Source: Bacteroidota bacterium (GTDB taxonomy: Bacteria; Bacteroidota; Ignavibacteria; Ignavibacteriales; Ignavibacteriaceae). From it: a DNA stretch of 64,000 nucleotides. The notes under the pieces are model-generated. The model ran no database searches. It was not told the origin of the DNA and saw only the letters and a list, made by a program, of their open reading frames with translations. The DNA is taken from the NCBI GenBank assembly GCA_022564295.1, contig JADFLR010000001.1, positions 62,001 through 126,000 on the forward strand, read 5' to 3'. Within the stretch, counting starts at the first letter, position 1. The number at the start of each line of letters is the position of its first letter. Shown piece by piece: positions 18,418 through 27,914 of this stretch. Position numbers and translations under genes: made by a program.

Positions 18418-19457
18418 AAATACTGTTTCAATTGACAGAATCTGAATTGCAATATAAAAGCATTATCCAAATTAGTCCAAAGCGAGAAATGATCATAAAA
18501 GAAATACAGGGAGACAAGAATAACTTTTTTTTATCATCCATTGATAAACCATCAGAAAAAATATTACTGTTTACAGCATACAATGATCAAAAACCAAGAG
18601 TAAATTTTAGCCAGGAAGGAGAATTTATTTACTATACATTAATTGAAAACGACAGGTATATTCTTGGTATATATGAGATAGCCACGGGCAAGAGATTTTT
18701 CATCAGAGATGAAACAAATAATGTAGCATCTTCATGGTCAGCGGTTTCACCTGCTAGTGGGAAGATCATTTACCAGGTGCGTGAAGAGGGAGCTTTACCG
18801 AAAGTTTTCATGGCACAACCTGATGGTTCAGAGCCAAGATTCATTACAGAAGGTATGGGAGAAAGATGGGCGCCGAACGGGAAATGGTTCACTGTATTAC
18901 GGCCAGAAAATATTGATGACTTCAAAACAGTTTATAAAACTAATAAAAAGGGGGGAACTTCGAAGGTTCTGAGGGCAGAGAATGCAAAATGGTTTTATTG
19001 GATATACTCATCTACCGGGGATCCGCTGGTTTCACTTAATGAGTTTGATCAACCTAATTTTTTTCTTTGGTCCCCAAGTTCAGACCACTTTATAATTCGT
19101 AGTAGGACTGATCATGGTTTTTGGGTGTCAAGTGTAAAAGAAATTAACGGAAATCTACAATCACAGAAGCTTACCCACTTTGAATTGGACGAGGATAGAA
19201 GGATTGGACCACGAAAACCCTTCTGGTCGCCGGACGGAAAAATGATTGTTTATGTAAAATCATTCATGAACGAATCATGGCAATCATACATAAAAAATGA
19301 AATATGGATTTCTACCATTGATGGGAAAAAACAATTAAAAATACATGAAATGGGGGGGCTCCCTGTTTGGTCTCTTGATAACAAAATACTCATTAAAGAA
19401 AACAAGAATTATTCAAAAGGTGTATCGATTTTGGAAATCTCTATTAGTGATCTTTAG
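18333..19457 (+). CDS. Secreted WD40-like (PD40/TolB-type) beta-propeller protein
   Basis: A 374-aa exported protein with a signal peptide ending T-S-I-A-Q (residue 23). Repeated blades with the PD40 signature follow: W-S-A-V-S-P-A-S-G-K-I, LWSPSSDHFIIRS and FWSPDGKMIVYV, together with beta-strand pairs such as KVFMAQPDGSEPRFI. TolB-like propellers act as protein-interaction or sensing domains; no enzyme motif was seen. A strong SD (aaggagg) lies about ten bases upstream. The 5' end is duplicated as a truncated stub at 19692. Confidence 0.78.
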   Translation: MKLKIVLTLILPICMVLSTSIAQNQISKKILFQLTESELQYKSIIQISPKREMIIKEIQGDKNNFFLSSIDKPSEKILLFTAYNDQKPRVNFSQEGEFIYYTLIENDRYILGIYEIATGKRFFIRDETNNVASSWSAVSPASGKIIYQVREEGALPKVFMAQPDGSEPRFITEGMGERWAPNGKWFTVLRPENIDDFKTVYKTNKKGGTSKVLRAENAKWFYWIYSSTGDPLVSLNEFDQPNFFLWSPSSDHFIIRSRTDHGFWVSSVKEINGNLQSQKLTHFELDEDRRIGPRKPFWSPDGKMIVYVKSFMNESWQSYIKNEIWISTIDGKKQLKIHEMGGLPVWSLDNKILIKENKNYSKGVSILEISISDL

Positions 19458-19523
19458 TTATGGAAGTTAATCGTTTTTTAATAAAAACTATGAGGAATTA
19501 TTATGAAATTAAGTAAAATTATA

Positions 19524-19779
19524 TTTGAAAAGCTCATCGGAACTATTTTTTTATGCAGCAATTAACAAGGGAAACAGTAAACTGCCTAAAAATTAGAGGA
19601 AACCTCTATATACTAAACATTATTCTTTTATATTAGGAAATAATTGGCTGGGGAATATTCTTTGAAATTAGTAATTATAAAGGAGGGTACTATGATGAAG
19701 CTTAAAATTGTTTTAACACTAATACTTCTTATATGCATAGTGTTAAGCACCTCAATAGCACAAAATCAAATTTCAAAAA
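19524..19779 (+). repeat. Direct imperfect duplication, copy B
   Basis: Second copy of 18158-18417. It contains the tail of the HTH gene, a shortened hairpin, the SD and the start of the propeller gene. The junctions fall inside both genes, so this copy encodes only fragments. Confidence 0.9.
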
Positions 19780-19793
19780 TATTTTTTTATTAA
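19692..19793 (+). pseudogene. Truncated copy of the propeller gene: signal peptide only (33 aa)
   Basis: ATG-ATG with an intact aaaggagg SD is followed by the same Leu/Ile-rich signal peptide as the gene at 18333 (LSTSIAQNQIS), then five codons and TAA. The next gene starts 21 bases later. It is translatable in principle and may simply be duplication debris. Confidence 0.75.
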
Positions 19794-19814
19794 CATTAAT
19801 TTAGGAGACATAAA

Positions 19815-20600
19815 ATGAAAACCTTAAAAATTCTTTTACTGCTTTTGGCTTTAGTACCGTTTAATAATCTTTTTTCTCAAATATTTGTTGACCAGGATAA
19901 GATTGATGAATTTAAAGCCAATAAAATAAAATATTACACTTTTCCGTATAAGCAAAAGGCGGAATATAAAATCCCTTATCTTAAAAAAATATCGTTTATG
20001 AAAGGTTATTATTCCGATGTAAAAGTAGGTTTTGACAAAGAAGAATATAAAAGTAGTGATATGATAATAGTGACATTAAAAAGAGGGTATGAAAATGAAA
20101 TTGAAAGTGAAGAAGTTTGGCTACCAAGTGGTTGTGATACAATATTTTCTGATGAGATAGAAGTACAAAAGCACCAGCCCGGCACCTATTATTTATATCT
20201 TAAAAAAGGACAAGAGATAAAGATAAATTTAAGTTGTAGAGGCAGAAAGGGTGTTAGATTAAGTTTCCATTTTGGCCCCCCGATTATTGGCATTGGTTTT
20301 CAAATGGAGGCGAGAGAATATATTATTCGTTTTTCAGACGGTTTAGAGGAAGAATTACAAAGAGATTCAGTTTCAAATAATAAACTTATAATCAATAATT
20401 TTATGATTGGTCCTTCCGAAAGTAAAACAGTGCCCCCTGATACAGGAGAAAAAGTCCAATCACCTTCATCATATTATTACTCTTCAAATGTTGATAATAT
20501 TGATATTACAATATTTGATAATTATAGTTATAATAATCAGAAAAAAGAAGATAATATTTATATTGTTAATAACACAAGTACATTGAGTTTTTCTGATTAA
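19815..20600 (+). CDS. Secreted protein of unknown function, 261 aa
   Basis: Signal peptide MKTLKILLLLLALVPFNNLFSQ, then a beta-rich mature part with many Lys, Tyr and Ser residues. It includes a FHFGPPIIGIGFQME segment and a low-complexity Tyr/Asn/Asp tail (SYYYSSNVDNIDIT, NNQKKEDNIYIVNN). An SD (aggag) lies nine bases before the ATG. No family was recognised. The A+T-rich, Asn/Tyr-rich tail differs from neighbouring core genes and fits the decayed accessory character of this block. Confidence 0.6.
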   Translation: MKTLKILLLLLALVPFNNLFSQIFVDQDKIDEFKANKIKYYTFPYKQKAEYKIPYLKKISFMKGYYSDVKVGFDKEEYKSSDMIIVTLKRGYENEIESEEVWLPSGCDTIFSDEIEVQKHQPGTYYLYLKKGQEIKINLSCRGRKGVRLSFHFGPPIIGIGFQMEAREYIIRFSDGLEEELQRDSVSNNKLIINNFMIGPSESKTVPPDTGEKVQSPSSYYYSSNVDNIDITIFDNYSYNNQKKEDNIYIVNNTSTLSFSD

Positions 20601-20709
20601 AATTAAAAAATTGCTTCCTCGCTGAATCGGGGCAAGCTGTAGTATCCCCATCGCAATGACAATTCCATATCCATTACTTTTGAGGCAGCTTTTCAAAAAA
20701 GCTAGTGGA

Positions 20710-22251
20710 TTATTCCTCTTCCACTTTAATCTTCCCGGCTTTTTTCTTTTTCTTCGGTGGTCGTTCGTAAAGAACAGTTAGCCCTTTATAATGCGGTGCA
20801 ATATTTTCATTTATCTGTTTCCATGTAAACCGCCAGGCCCAGTTTCCACCCAACCTGCTGGGAAAGTTCATTCTTGCTTCTCCTCCAAGATTAAGAATAT
20901 CCTGCATAGGAATAATAACAATATTTGCAACGGATGCATACGCCATTCTTATTAACTCGTTTACAAGATCATCGCCAAAATGATTTAAATATACCTGTGC
21001 ATGTTTGTAAATATGATATTCTTCCTTTTTTACTTTTTCAAAATATGATCGCGTAGTATCATTATCGTGCGAACCCGTTAACACTACACAGTTTGGAATA
21101 TAATTATGCGGAAGAAATTTAGTTTCCATATCGGTGCCAAAAGCAAATTGCAATATTTTCATTCCGGGGAAATTAAATTTATCACGCAGCGCTTCAACTG
21201 CAGGAGTTATCACACCAAGGTCTTCTGCAAGAATAGGGACATCACCAAGATGTTTGATTAATGATTTGAATAATTTTTCTCCGGATGCTTTTACCCATCT
21301 TCCCCTTTCGGCAGTTTTTGCATCACCTGGAATTTCCCAATAAGCATCAAAACCCCTAAAGTGATCAATACGAATAATATCGATCAATTCGTATAAACTT
21401 GCAAAGCGTTTTCTCATCCAGAGAAAATCATCTTTTTCCATCACCTTCCATCGATATAAAGGATTTCCCCAAAGCTGTCCCGTAGGGCTGAAGTAATCAG
21501 GCGGCACACCTGCAACAATTTCAAGTTTGCCATCTTCGTCAACGGAGAAAATTTCTTTATTTGCCCAGAGGTCTGCACTATCATAAGCTATGAAGATTGG
21601 CATATCGCCAATTATTTTAATGCCGTTATTATTTGCATAATCACGTACGGCTTTCCATTGCTTGAAAAAATTGAACTGAACAAATTTATGATATTGAATA
21701 TCATCGCTTAATTTTTCTTTCCATTCATTCAACGCATTTCCCCTGCGATGAATTAAACCCTTATCCCATTTACTCCATACGTCACCGTTATGAAAATCTT
21801 TGGCAGCCATAAATAATGCAAAATCTTCCAGCCAATCTTTATGTTTATCGCAAAACTCATCAAAATCTTTTCCCAATCCGTTAGAATCATTTCTAAAATT
21901 GTTAAAAGCCTTTCGGAGTAAAGATTTTTTGTAATTAATTATTTCGCTATAATCAATTTGTGATGGATTATACTTTTGCTTATCAGAGAGATCATTGCTT
22001 GATAAAAAACCATCCTCCTCTAATTTATCAGGGCTGACCAAAAGAGGATTTCCTGCGAATGCGGAAAGACATTGATAAGGCGAATCACCGTAACCTGTAG
22101 GACCAAGGGGGGAGACCTGCCATAATGTTTGTCCGGCTTCTTTAAGAAAATCTACAAATTTAAAAGCATCTTCACCAAGATCACCAATTCCATAATTGCC
22201 CGGTAAAGATGTTGGATGCAGTAGAACACCCGCGCTCCTTTCGAACTTCAT
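20710..22251 (-). CDS. malQ: 4-alpha-glucanotransferase (amylomaltase)
   Basis: A cytoplasmic GH77 enzyme of 513 aa that transfers alpha-1,4-glucan segments in maltodextrin and glycogen metabolism. Family landmarks: RSAGVLLHPTSLPG, WQVSPLGPTGYGDSPYQ, the nucleophile region IIRIDHFRGFDAYWEIP, the acid/base ILAEDLG and the transition-state Asp in VLTGSHDNDTT. The length is normal for bacterial MalQ. An unusual lysine-rich tail (PPKKKKKAGKIKVEEE) is added at the C-terminus. The start is ATG at 22251. Confidence 0.95.
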   Translation of the reverse strand: MKFERSAGVLLHPTSLPGNYGIGDLGEDAFKFVDFLKEAGQTLWQVSPLGPTGYGDSPYQCLSAFAGNPLLVSPDKLEEDGFLSSNDLSDKQKYNPSQIDYSEIINYKKSLLRKAFNNFRNDSNGLGKDFDEFCDKHKDWLEDFALFMAAKDFHNGDVWSKWDKGLIHRRGNALNEWKEKLSDDIQYHKFVQFNFFKQWKAVRDYANNNGIKIIGDMPIFIAYDSADLWANKEIFSVDEDGKLEIVAGVPPDYFSPTGQLWGNPLYRWKVMEKDDFLWMRKRFASLYELIDIIRIDHFRGFDAYWEIPGDAKTAERGRWVKASGEKLFKSLIKHLGDVPILAEDLGVITPAVEALRDKFNFPGMKILQFAFGTDMETKFLPHNYIPNCVVLTGSHDNDTTRSYFEKVKKEEYHIYKHAQVYLNHFGDDLVNELIRMAYASVANIVIIPMQDILNLGGEARMNFPSRLGGNWAWRFTWKQINENIAPHYKGLTVLYERPPKKKKKAGKIKVEEE

Positions 22252-22317
22252 AATAATTCCTTTAAAAATAAAATCAAAAATGGATTGGCAAAGTTAAATA
22301 AATTTATGAGATGATTG

Positions 22318-22875
22318 CTAAAGCTCAAACAGTATTCCACCATTTATAGAAATGTAATTTGAATTTGAATTAAGGGTTGAAATAGTATTGAAGGTGGTAT
22401 TAATATCCAAACTAAACTTTGGGGCTAAGGGAATTAGTACACCCGCACCTATTCCAAAACCAAAATAATTATTTGAAAAAGAAACAACGTTTCCGCCTAT
22501 AATTTTGCCGTCAATCTCAGCAGTTGGCAATTCTGCCTCGCTTGTTGTTATGTGAAGACCAAGATAACCGGGCAGATAAAATTTTAATCCAAATGCGGGA
22601 AAGTAAAACCTGAACCCAGCCATTAATGGTATAGATGTGAATGATCGTCCTTCTTTATTCCACTTATTATAACCGATAGAGAATGTAAGGTCGGTTGAGG
22701 CTGCTGCCGAGTAAAGAAATGTTGCAGTGCTGTTGTAGCCGTTACCGTAAGTATCTGCAAAATCGCTTATACTAAAATTAACTCCACCGGCAACGCTTAA
22801 ACCAAATTTACTTTGTGCAAAGGAAGAAGATGATAATACGAACATTACCGTAAAAAGAAAGATAAATTTATTCAT
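22318..22875 (-). CDS. Outer-membrane beta-barrel protein
   Basis: 185 aa from the ATG at 22875, which has an AGAGGA six to eight bases upstream; an earlier in-frame ATG would add 19 residues before the signal peptide. The signal peptide ends SSSFAQ. The rest alternates hydrophobic/polar strands with Gly and aromatic residues and ends in a beta signal (NGGILFEL, C-terminal aliphatic), as in small porin/OmpW/OMP_b-brl proteins. The specific role is unknown. Confidence 0.7.
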   Translation of the reverse strand: MNKFIFLFTVMFVLSSSSFAQSKFGLSVAGGVNFSISDFADTYGNGYNSTATFLYSAAASTDLTFSIGYNKWNKEGRSFTSIPLMAGFRFYFPAFGLKFYLPGYLGLHITTSEAELPTAEIDGKIIGGNVVSFSNNYFGFGIGAGVLIPLAPKFSLDINTTFNTISTLNSNSNYISINGGILFEL

Positions 22876-23026
22876 GTATCCTCTTAAAATAAATGAATGA
22901 GGTTGCTTTCGTTTAAAGATAACGCAAAACATTTTTTATCGGATAAATATTAATCGATTTATCTTACTTTTATAATGCATTAATTTTTCTGTAAGTTTGC
23001 CACTAAAAATTTAAAGATCAAATTAA

Positions 23027-23641
23027 ATGAAATTTATACGCAAATTATACGACTGGGTTCTTCATTGGGCTAACACTCCGTACGGTCCGGCGGCTTTATT
23101 CATCTTAGCATTTGCAGAAGCATCTTTCTTCCCTATTCCGCCCGATGCCCTTTTAATTGCACTTATCTTGGGTTCTACAAAGAAGGCATTTAAGTTTGCA
23201 GCAATATGTTTAGCCGGTTCTGTTACAGGTGCTGTTGTCGGTTATCTTATCGGGCATTTTTTATGGTGGACTGCTGCAAATGAGTTTACAGCGATTGCAC
23301 AATTCTTTTTTAATAATATTCCCGGCTTTACTACCGAACAGTTTTATGATATTCAAGAGCTTTACAACAAATATGATTTCTGGATAATATTTACTGCCGG
23401 TTTTACTCCTCTTCCTTATAAAGTAATTACCATTTCATCGGGTGCCTTTCATATAAATATGGCAATGTTTTTATTCGCATCAATTATCAGCAGGGGAGCG
23501 CGGTTCTTTTTAGTTGCGGGTTTAATCTGGAAATTCGGTCCTCAAATTAAATCCTTTATAGATAAATATTTTAACTGGCTTGCAATTGTTTTTACTATAT
23601 TACTAATTGGTGGATTTGTAATCCTCAATTATCTTTTTTAA
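23027..23641 (+). CDS. DedA/YqaA-type membrane protein
   Basis: 204 aa with about five hydrophobic segments. The FAEASFFPIPPDALLIAL motif and the later FTAGFTPLPYKVITISSGAFHINMAMF are the two conserved re-entrant elements of the YqaA branch of the DedA (SNARE-associated/VTT) family. DedA proteins are implicated in lipid flipping and membrane homeostasis. It is monocistronic; the start is ATG at 23027. Confidence 0.88.
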   Translation: MKFIRKLYDWVLHWANTPYGPAALFILAFAEASFFPIPPDALLIALILGSTKKAFKFAAICLAGSVTGAVVGYLIGHFLWWTAANEFTAIAQFFFNNIPGFTTEQFYDIQELYNKYDFWIIFTAGFTPLPYKVITISSGAFHINMAMFLFASIISRGARFFLVAGLIWKFGPQIKSFIDKYFNWLAIVFTILLIGGFVILNYLF

Positions 23642-23995
23642 AAAGACCTTTGTTTTGCCCAACTCGTTCATCAGCAATTTTTTTCAATTATTCTTTAATT
23701 TTTAAATCTAAATTAATATGAGCATATTTCACAATGGATGTATTTAATATTAAAATATTAGAATACCTTAATATCTCCTATTTACTCTTCGAATTTAGGA
23801 CAGGAATGACGATCCTCAATTATTGTTAATTGCCAAATGAAAAGTTCATTAACCCTTTGAATTTATGCAAATAACTTATTACATTGATATTAGTTTTACA
23901 GCTTAAACCAATTCTCTTTTTCTCCGGCTTAAGATGTATGGTTCATAAAAAACAATAAGAAATTAATTTGTTCAACCATACTGGAAAGGGAAGCC
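23642..23995. other. Intergenic region, no gene seen
   Basis: About 350 AT-rich bases between the DedA-like gene and the GYD gene. No ORF, RNA or strong hairpin could be supported. The GYD gene has an SD (ggaaaggg) immediately before its ATG. Confidence 0.5.
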
Positions 23996-24294
23996 ATGAA
24001 AACATTTATATTACTTACAAAACTTTCACCCGAAACATCAAAACAAATGAAAGACCGCGAACAGCTTGGGAGAAACTGGCTTGAACAGGTGAAAACCAAA
24101 TGTCCGGAAGTAAAATTTTTTCTCATTATGCTTTGTTAGGTCGTTATGATTTTCTTGATATATATGAAGCACCCGATGAAGAAACTGCTGCAAAGGTTTC
24201 GATGATAAGCCTCTCGGAGGGAGCATTCCAATCGGAGAGTTTATTTGCAATACCTTATAAAAGATTTTTAGAATTAACTGAAGAGATTTTTTAA
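23996..24294 (+). pseudogene. GYD-domain protein, frameshifted in a T-run
   Basis: ATG at 23996 opens MKTFILLTKLSPETSKQM, then GRNWLEQVKTKCPEVKF, and hits TAG at 24137. The neighbouring frame continues SHYALLGRYDFLDIYEAPDE to a stop at 24294. Together they make a typical GYD-domain protein of about 99 aa, including the G-R-Y-D core. One base is missing in the run of six T at 24116-24121; a seventh T would restore the frame. A sequencing or assembly error is as likely as a true mutation. Confidence 0.85.
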
Positions 24295-24359
24295 TCTCAG
24301 TTGGAACGCGATTGTTTTTTCTAAAAGTAAAAAATTTATAAACTAAAACGGAGGACGAT

Positions 24360-24833
24360 ATGCCTTTAACAAAAATTAAAGAGTTCTTAAACCAACATAA
24401 TATTAAATACATTATTATTAAACATTCGTCAGCATTCACAGCACAGGAAATTGCTGCAAGCGCTCATATATCGGGCAAAGAGCTGGCAAAAACCGTTATG
24501 ATAAAGATTGACGGGAAAATGGCAATGGCAGTTTTGCCGGCGTCTTATAAGATAAGCTTTGATGATCTTAAAGAAGTGTTGGGGGTGGAAAAGGTACGGC
24601 TTGCTTATGAGCAGGAGTTTATGGATAAGTTCCCCGATTGCGAAGTTGGTGCAATGCCGCCCTTCGGCAATTTATATGGCATGGAAGTTTATGTTGCTGA
24701 AAGCTTAGCAGATGATGAAGAGATTGCATTTAATGCATGTTCGCATACAGAACTAATAAGAATGAACTACATAGATTTTGAAGAACTTGTGAAACCAAAA
24801 CGGATAAAGTTTTCGGAGTTATCAAAAGCGTAA
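24360..24833 (+). CDS. YbaK/ProX-type aminoacyl-tRNA deacylase
   Basis: 157 aa, a single YbaK-like editing domain. The segments FTAQEIAASAHISGKELAKTV, KMAMAVLPASYKI and VGAMPPFGNLYGMEVYV correspond to the fold's conserved lysine and G-x-x-x-P-F-G motif. Enzymes of this type hydrolyse mischarged tRNAs in trans. A good SD (ggagg) is eight bases from the ATG. It follows the GYD gene by 65 bases. Confidence 0.88.
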   Translation: MPLTKIKEFLNQHNIKYIIIKHSSAFTAQEIAASAHISGKELAKTVMIKIDGKMAMAVLPASYKISFDDLKEVLGVEKVRLAYEQEFMDKFPDCEVGAMPPFGNLYGMEVYVAESLADDEEIAFNACSHTELIRMNYIDFEELVKPKRIKFSELSKA

Positions 24834-24999
24834 TGTTCTTATATCATTAAACCAATTGGTTATTGTGCGAAAAATTAAAGGAATGCATTGGCTGGGATTT
24901 TAATAATTTACGGACCTCCGTCATTCAGAAAGAAACTTGTTGTAAATTTTGATTATGAATAACAAAACGCTTACTGTAACAACATAACTAAATATATCA

Positions 25000-25404
25000 A
25001 TGAATGTAAAAGGTTTCTCCGAAATAGTTCTGATCGTAAATGATATTCCAAAATCTAAAAAGTTTTATGAAGATGTAGTTGACTTAACTGTTGAAAGTTC
25101 TGATAAGGACTGGGTTTGGTTTTATGTGGGTGACAAAAATGAAAATCAAAGACTTGTAATACACAAAGGCGAATTACTCTTTGAAGAAAAATCTCCCTTA
25201 CCGGAAGGGAAAAGATGGGGACAAATTCACTTTGCATTTGAAGTTGATAGAAATAATCTTGAGCAGGCAATTGAAAAAGTTAAAAGAACAGGAGTAGAAA
25301 TTTACGGTCCGGTTGATTTTAAATGGATGAAAGCCAAAGCATATTATTTTTACGATCCGGATGGAAATTTAGTTGAATATTGGTCGCCTGTTGTTAGTTC
25401 ATAA
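25000..25404 (+). CDS. VOC-superfamily (glyoxalase/bleomycin-resistance-like) protein
   Basis: 134 aa with the paired beta-alpha-beta-beta-beta modules of the vicinal-oxygen-chelate fold: IVLIVNDIPKSKKFYEDVV, then IHFAFEV and FYDPDGNLVEYW. Metal-ligand candidates are His in QIHFAF and Glu in LVEYW. The substrate cannot be deduced. Confidence 0.85.
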   Translation: MNVKGFSEIVLIVNDIPKSKKFYEDVVDLTVESSDKDWVWFYVGDKNENQRLVIHKGELLFEEKSPLPEGKRWGQIHFAFEVDRNNLEQAIEKVKRTGVEIYGPVDFKWMKAKAYYFYDPDGNLVEYWSPVVSS

Positions 25405-25433
25405 ACCATTTATAAAGTACAACTCAGATTCAA

Positions 25434-25961
25434 TTAAATTAATTTTTGTATAAGATATTCAACAATCTCTCCAACAGTATTAAAAGATTTAACAATATCA
25501 TCATCTCTACCTTCAAGTTTCATCTGCTTGTTCATTACAGAATTTATTTCTCTCCACATTGATGAGTGGCAGGCAATAGGTTTGTTATCCATCAATCTTT
25601 TGTTTGAAAGCTCCCAAACGGTAGCAAGTTCAAGCAAAGTTCCAGTTCCTCCCTGTAATATCACAAAACCTTCACCCGCTTCAATCAGTTTGTTTATTCT
25701 CTCAAATAACGAACTGCATTTAATTTCTTTGGTAAGATATTTATTTGCATCAAGTCCCCAGTTATTAACTGTAACTCCTATTGCTTCTCCGCCATTTTCA
25801 ACTGCACCTTTTGATACAGCTTCCATTATCCCGAAGAAACCACCGGTGCAAACATCAAATCCGTTTTTTGCTAACAGTACACCGAGTTCATAAGCGAGTT
25901 TATATTGTTCATCCGTTTCAACCGCTTTGGAGCTTCCGAAAACCGTAATTGTTTTTATCAT
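25434..25961 (-). CDS. LOG-family / TIGR00725-like Rossmann protein
   Basis: 175 aa with GSSKAVE at the N-terminus, TGGFFGIMEAVSKGA, and the nucleotide-binding signature L-Q-G-G-T-G-T-L-L-E-L. These are hallmarks of the LOG (cytokinin riboside phosphoribohydrolase-like) superfamily, once annotated as lysine decarboxylase. Activity on nucleoside monophosphates is a family expectation only. It is convergent with the VOC gene, 29 bases apart. Confidence 0.82.
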   Translation of the reverse strand: MIKTITVFGSSKAVETDEQYKLAYELGVLLAKNGFDVCTGGFFGIMEAVSKGAVENGGEAIGVTVNNWGLDANKYLTKEIKCSSLFERINKLIEAGEGFVILQGGTGTLLELATVWELSNKRLMDNKPIACHSSMWREINSVMNKQMKLEGRDDDIVKSFNTVGEIVEYLIQKLI

Positions 25962-25990
25962 TATAGCTGTTAGAAATTGGTTAGTATAAA

Positions 25991-27340
25991 TTATATTTTA
26001 ATTGAGAACGCAAAAACTATCTTATAACCCCTGTAAGAAATTTCTGAAAATGTTTCATCATTAACTGATGAAGTGTTTGAGGGGTCAATTATATTATCTA
26101 AAGATTCTATTTTATTATTTCCGGTGGCATAACCAAGACCAAGTATTAAATCCAGGATATCATATTTTAATGCAACTCCACCAAGAAAATGTAGAATGTT
26201 ATAACCCGACATCGAATATTTTGATAATTGGTCGGGATCCTTTGCAGAATTATTTGTAAAGATCGAAGCGTACAATGACAAGTCTTTGCCTAACTTATGA
26301 TCAACACCCAATCCAAAATTAATAACTGATCGGCGGGATAAAAAATTGGTGTTTGGAATAACCTCACCGGTAGGCACAACTATAACCGGCTGTGTATTCA
26401 GCACTTCGTATGAACTGATTTTTGCAAACCACTCGGCAGAAAAATATAATGAAGTTTTTTCGAAGTGATATGCTGCACCGAAAGCTATTGAGAATGGTGT
26501 CTTAAATTCGGAAGTAAGTCCGTCTTCATCGTTTACAGCAATAAACTGTTCCTCGCCGGCAGAATTTATTTGTGAGATGTTGATGCTTGATTCACCGGTA
26601 TAGTTAAATAGATTTAAGCTTGGTGTTGTTACAGTAAAGCCGAAGGACAATGGTCTGTGATCAAAAATGATTCCTGCTTTCCAGAGAATTTTAAAATTGT
26701 TAAAGTAAGTATCGCTGTATATTATTCTGGTTGCTGAAGTTTGAGGGTCTTCCAGCACCTGGTTGATAATTTGCAATCTCTGGCGATTAGATCTTAAAGT
26801 AACATATTGAGAGATACCAATCCCGACCTTTTCTTTAATTTTACGCCCCCAGGAAAACCCAACCCACGTTTCAACATTATCTGCAAATATAATTCCATCA
26901 TTTGCCCTGATGCCGGATGTACCTGTTTTATTTATGTCTCTGCCGTAGAAATCCGCTTTCACCACATCCCTTACAAGAAACGAAAATGCAATTTGATTTT
27001 TACCAAGCTCATCTAATTGTAATCTGAAGGCTACAATGCTTGGGGCAGCACCGCTTGTATTAGATTCAAGGTCTGGGACGGCTGGTGATTTGCTTGTGAT
27101 ATTAACCTGTGTTATTTGATATGCATCAGTCGAAATTGTAAGAACCTGGTCGGTTGTTAATGCAAGAGTTCCGGGATTGTAAAACGTTGAACTCAAATCG
27201 TGTTTGCTGCCGACAACCAAACCGCCTAAAAGACTTGCCTCCGTTCCGTATTGATTCGTCCAGTAATGTGAATCCTGTGCGTTAATAAACGAACCGGTAA
27301 AGCAAATTATTATTAGTAAAGATTTATAACCACTTTTCAA
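25991..27340 (-). CDS. Outer-membrane protein, FadL/OMPP1-like
   Basis: 449 aa. A signal peptide ending FINAQ is followed by a long barrel-like sequence with Gly/aromatic alternation and an N-terminal S-S-T-F-Y-N-P-G-T-L-A-L segment. That segment resembles the FYNPAGLA motif of FadL-type hydrophobic-compound transporters. It ends in a strand, KIVFAFSIKI. The start is TTG at 27340, supported by GAGG six bases upstream. Substrate unknown. Confidence 0.7.
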   Translation of the reverse strand: MKSGYKSLLIIICFTGSFINAQDSHYWTNQYGTEASLLGGLVVGSKHDLSSTFYNPGTLALTTDQVLTISTDAYQITQVNITSKSPAVPDLESNTSGAAPSIVAFRLQLDELGKNQIAFSFLVRDVVKADFYGRDINKTGTSGIRANDGIIFADNVETWVGFSWGRKIKEKVGIGISQYVTLRSNRQRLQIINQVLEDPQTSATRIIYSDTYFNNFKILWKAGIIFDHRPLSFGFTVTTPSLNLFNYTGESSINISQINSAGEEQFIAVNDEDGLTSEFKTPFSIAFGAAYHFEKTSLYFSAEWFAKISSYEVLNTQPVIVVPTGEVIPNTNFLSRRSVINFGLGVDHKLGKDLSLYASIFTNNSAKDPDQLSKYSMSGYNILHFLGGVALKYDILDLILGLGYATGNNKIESLDNIIDPSNTSSVNDETFSEISYRGYKIVFAFSIKI

Positions 27341-27811
27341 TGAAACCTCGTAATTATCATAAAATTATTTGTTTATTAAAAATAAAAAAACAAAGGCAAA
27401 ATAGCACCTAAGTATGCAAGTTTACCACTATAGTTCAGATGAATAATTACCAATATTCTAAATCTTAAGCACTTATAATAAGCATTGAAGAAATGCGAAA
27501 CCCTGTCGTGTAATTCCACAAATTAAACTGCGAGAGTAATTGAGCAGTTTTAATAAAAAGCAAAATCATTGTTGCTTACCTCTTCTTAATGATTTAATTT
27601 AAACTGAATTTTAATATATTTATTGTTTAGGACTGCTTGAACAATTGCTGTATGGAAGGTTAGTTTATAAGCTCGGTAATTACCTGATTTTTTAATTAGT
27701 TATTATTTCTAATCAAAATGTGAAAGATTATTAAATGGAGGGCGAAATTAAGCTACGAACAGACATTAAAAGTAGAATTACGTAATAAACGAACAAACAA
27801 TTAACTTATAG
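27341..27811. other. Intergenic region before the cassette-like block
   Basis: About 470 bases with no supported ORF. It precedes the first attC-like palindrome. No integron integrase or attI could be identified here. Confidence 0.5.
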
Positions 27812-27851
27812 TTCAGCTATACACAATGCGTATATTGGGACGTTAGCTGAA
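27812..27851 (+). repeat. attC-like imperfect palindrome 1 (short)
   Basis: Outer arms TTCAGCTA (27812-27819) and TAGCTGAA (27844-27851) pair over eight bases, and inner CAAT/ATTG pair around GCGTAT. The right arm contains GTTAGCT, related to the integron core GTTRRRY, 60 bases before a cassette-type gene. This is the weakest of the three sites. Confidence 0.4.
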
Positions 27852-27914
27852 ATAATGCAAATTCTTTTCGCCCCTTTGGGGTAATTCAGGGGTAACAAAT
27901 TTATTTTTACAAGT

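Noticed and set aside
20610-20700. Possible dispersed repeat or tRNA-like sequence (tccccatcgcaatgac)
   Set aside because: No cloverleaf, anticodon arm or second copy could be found in the window.
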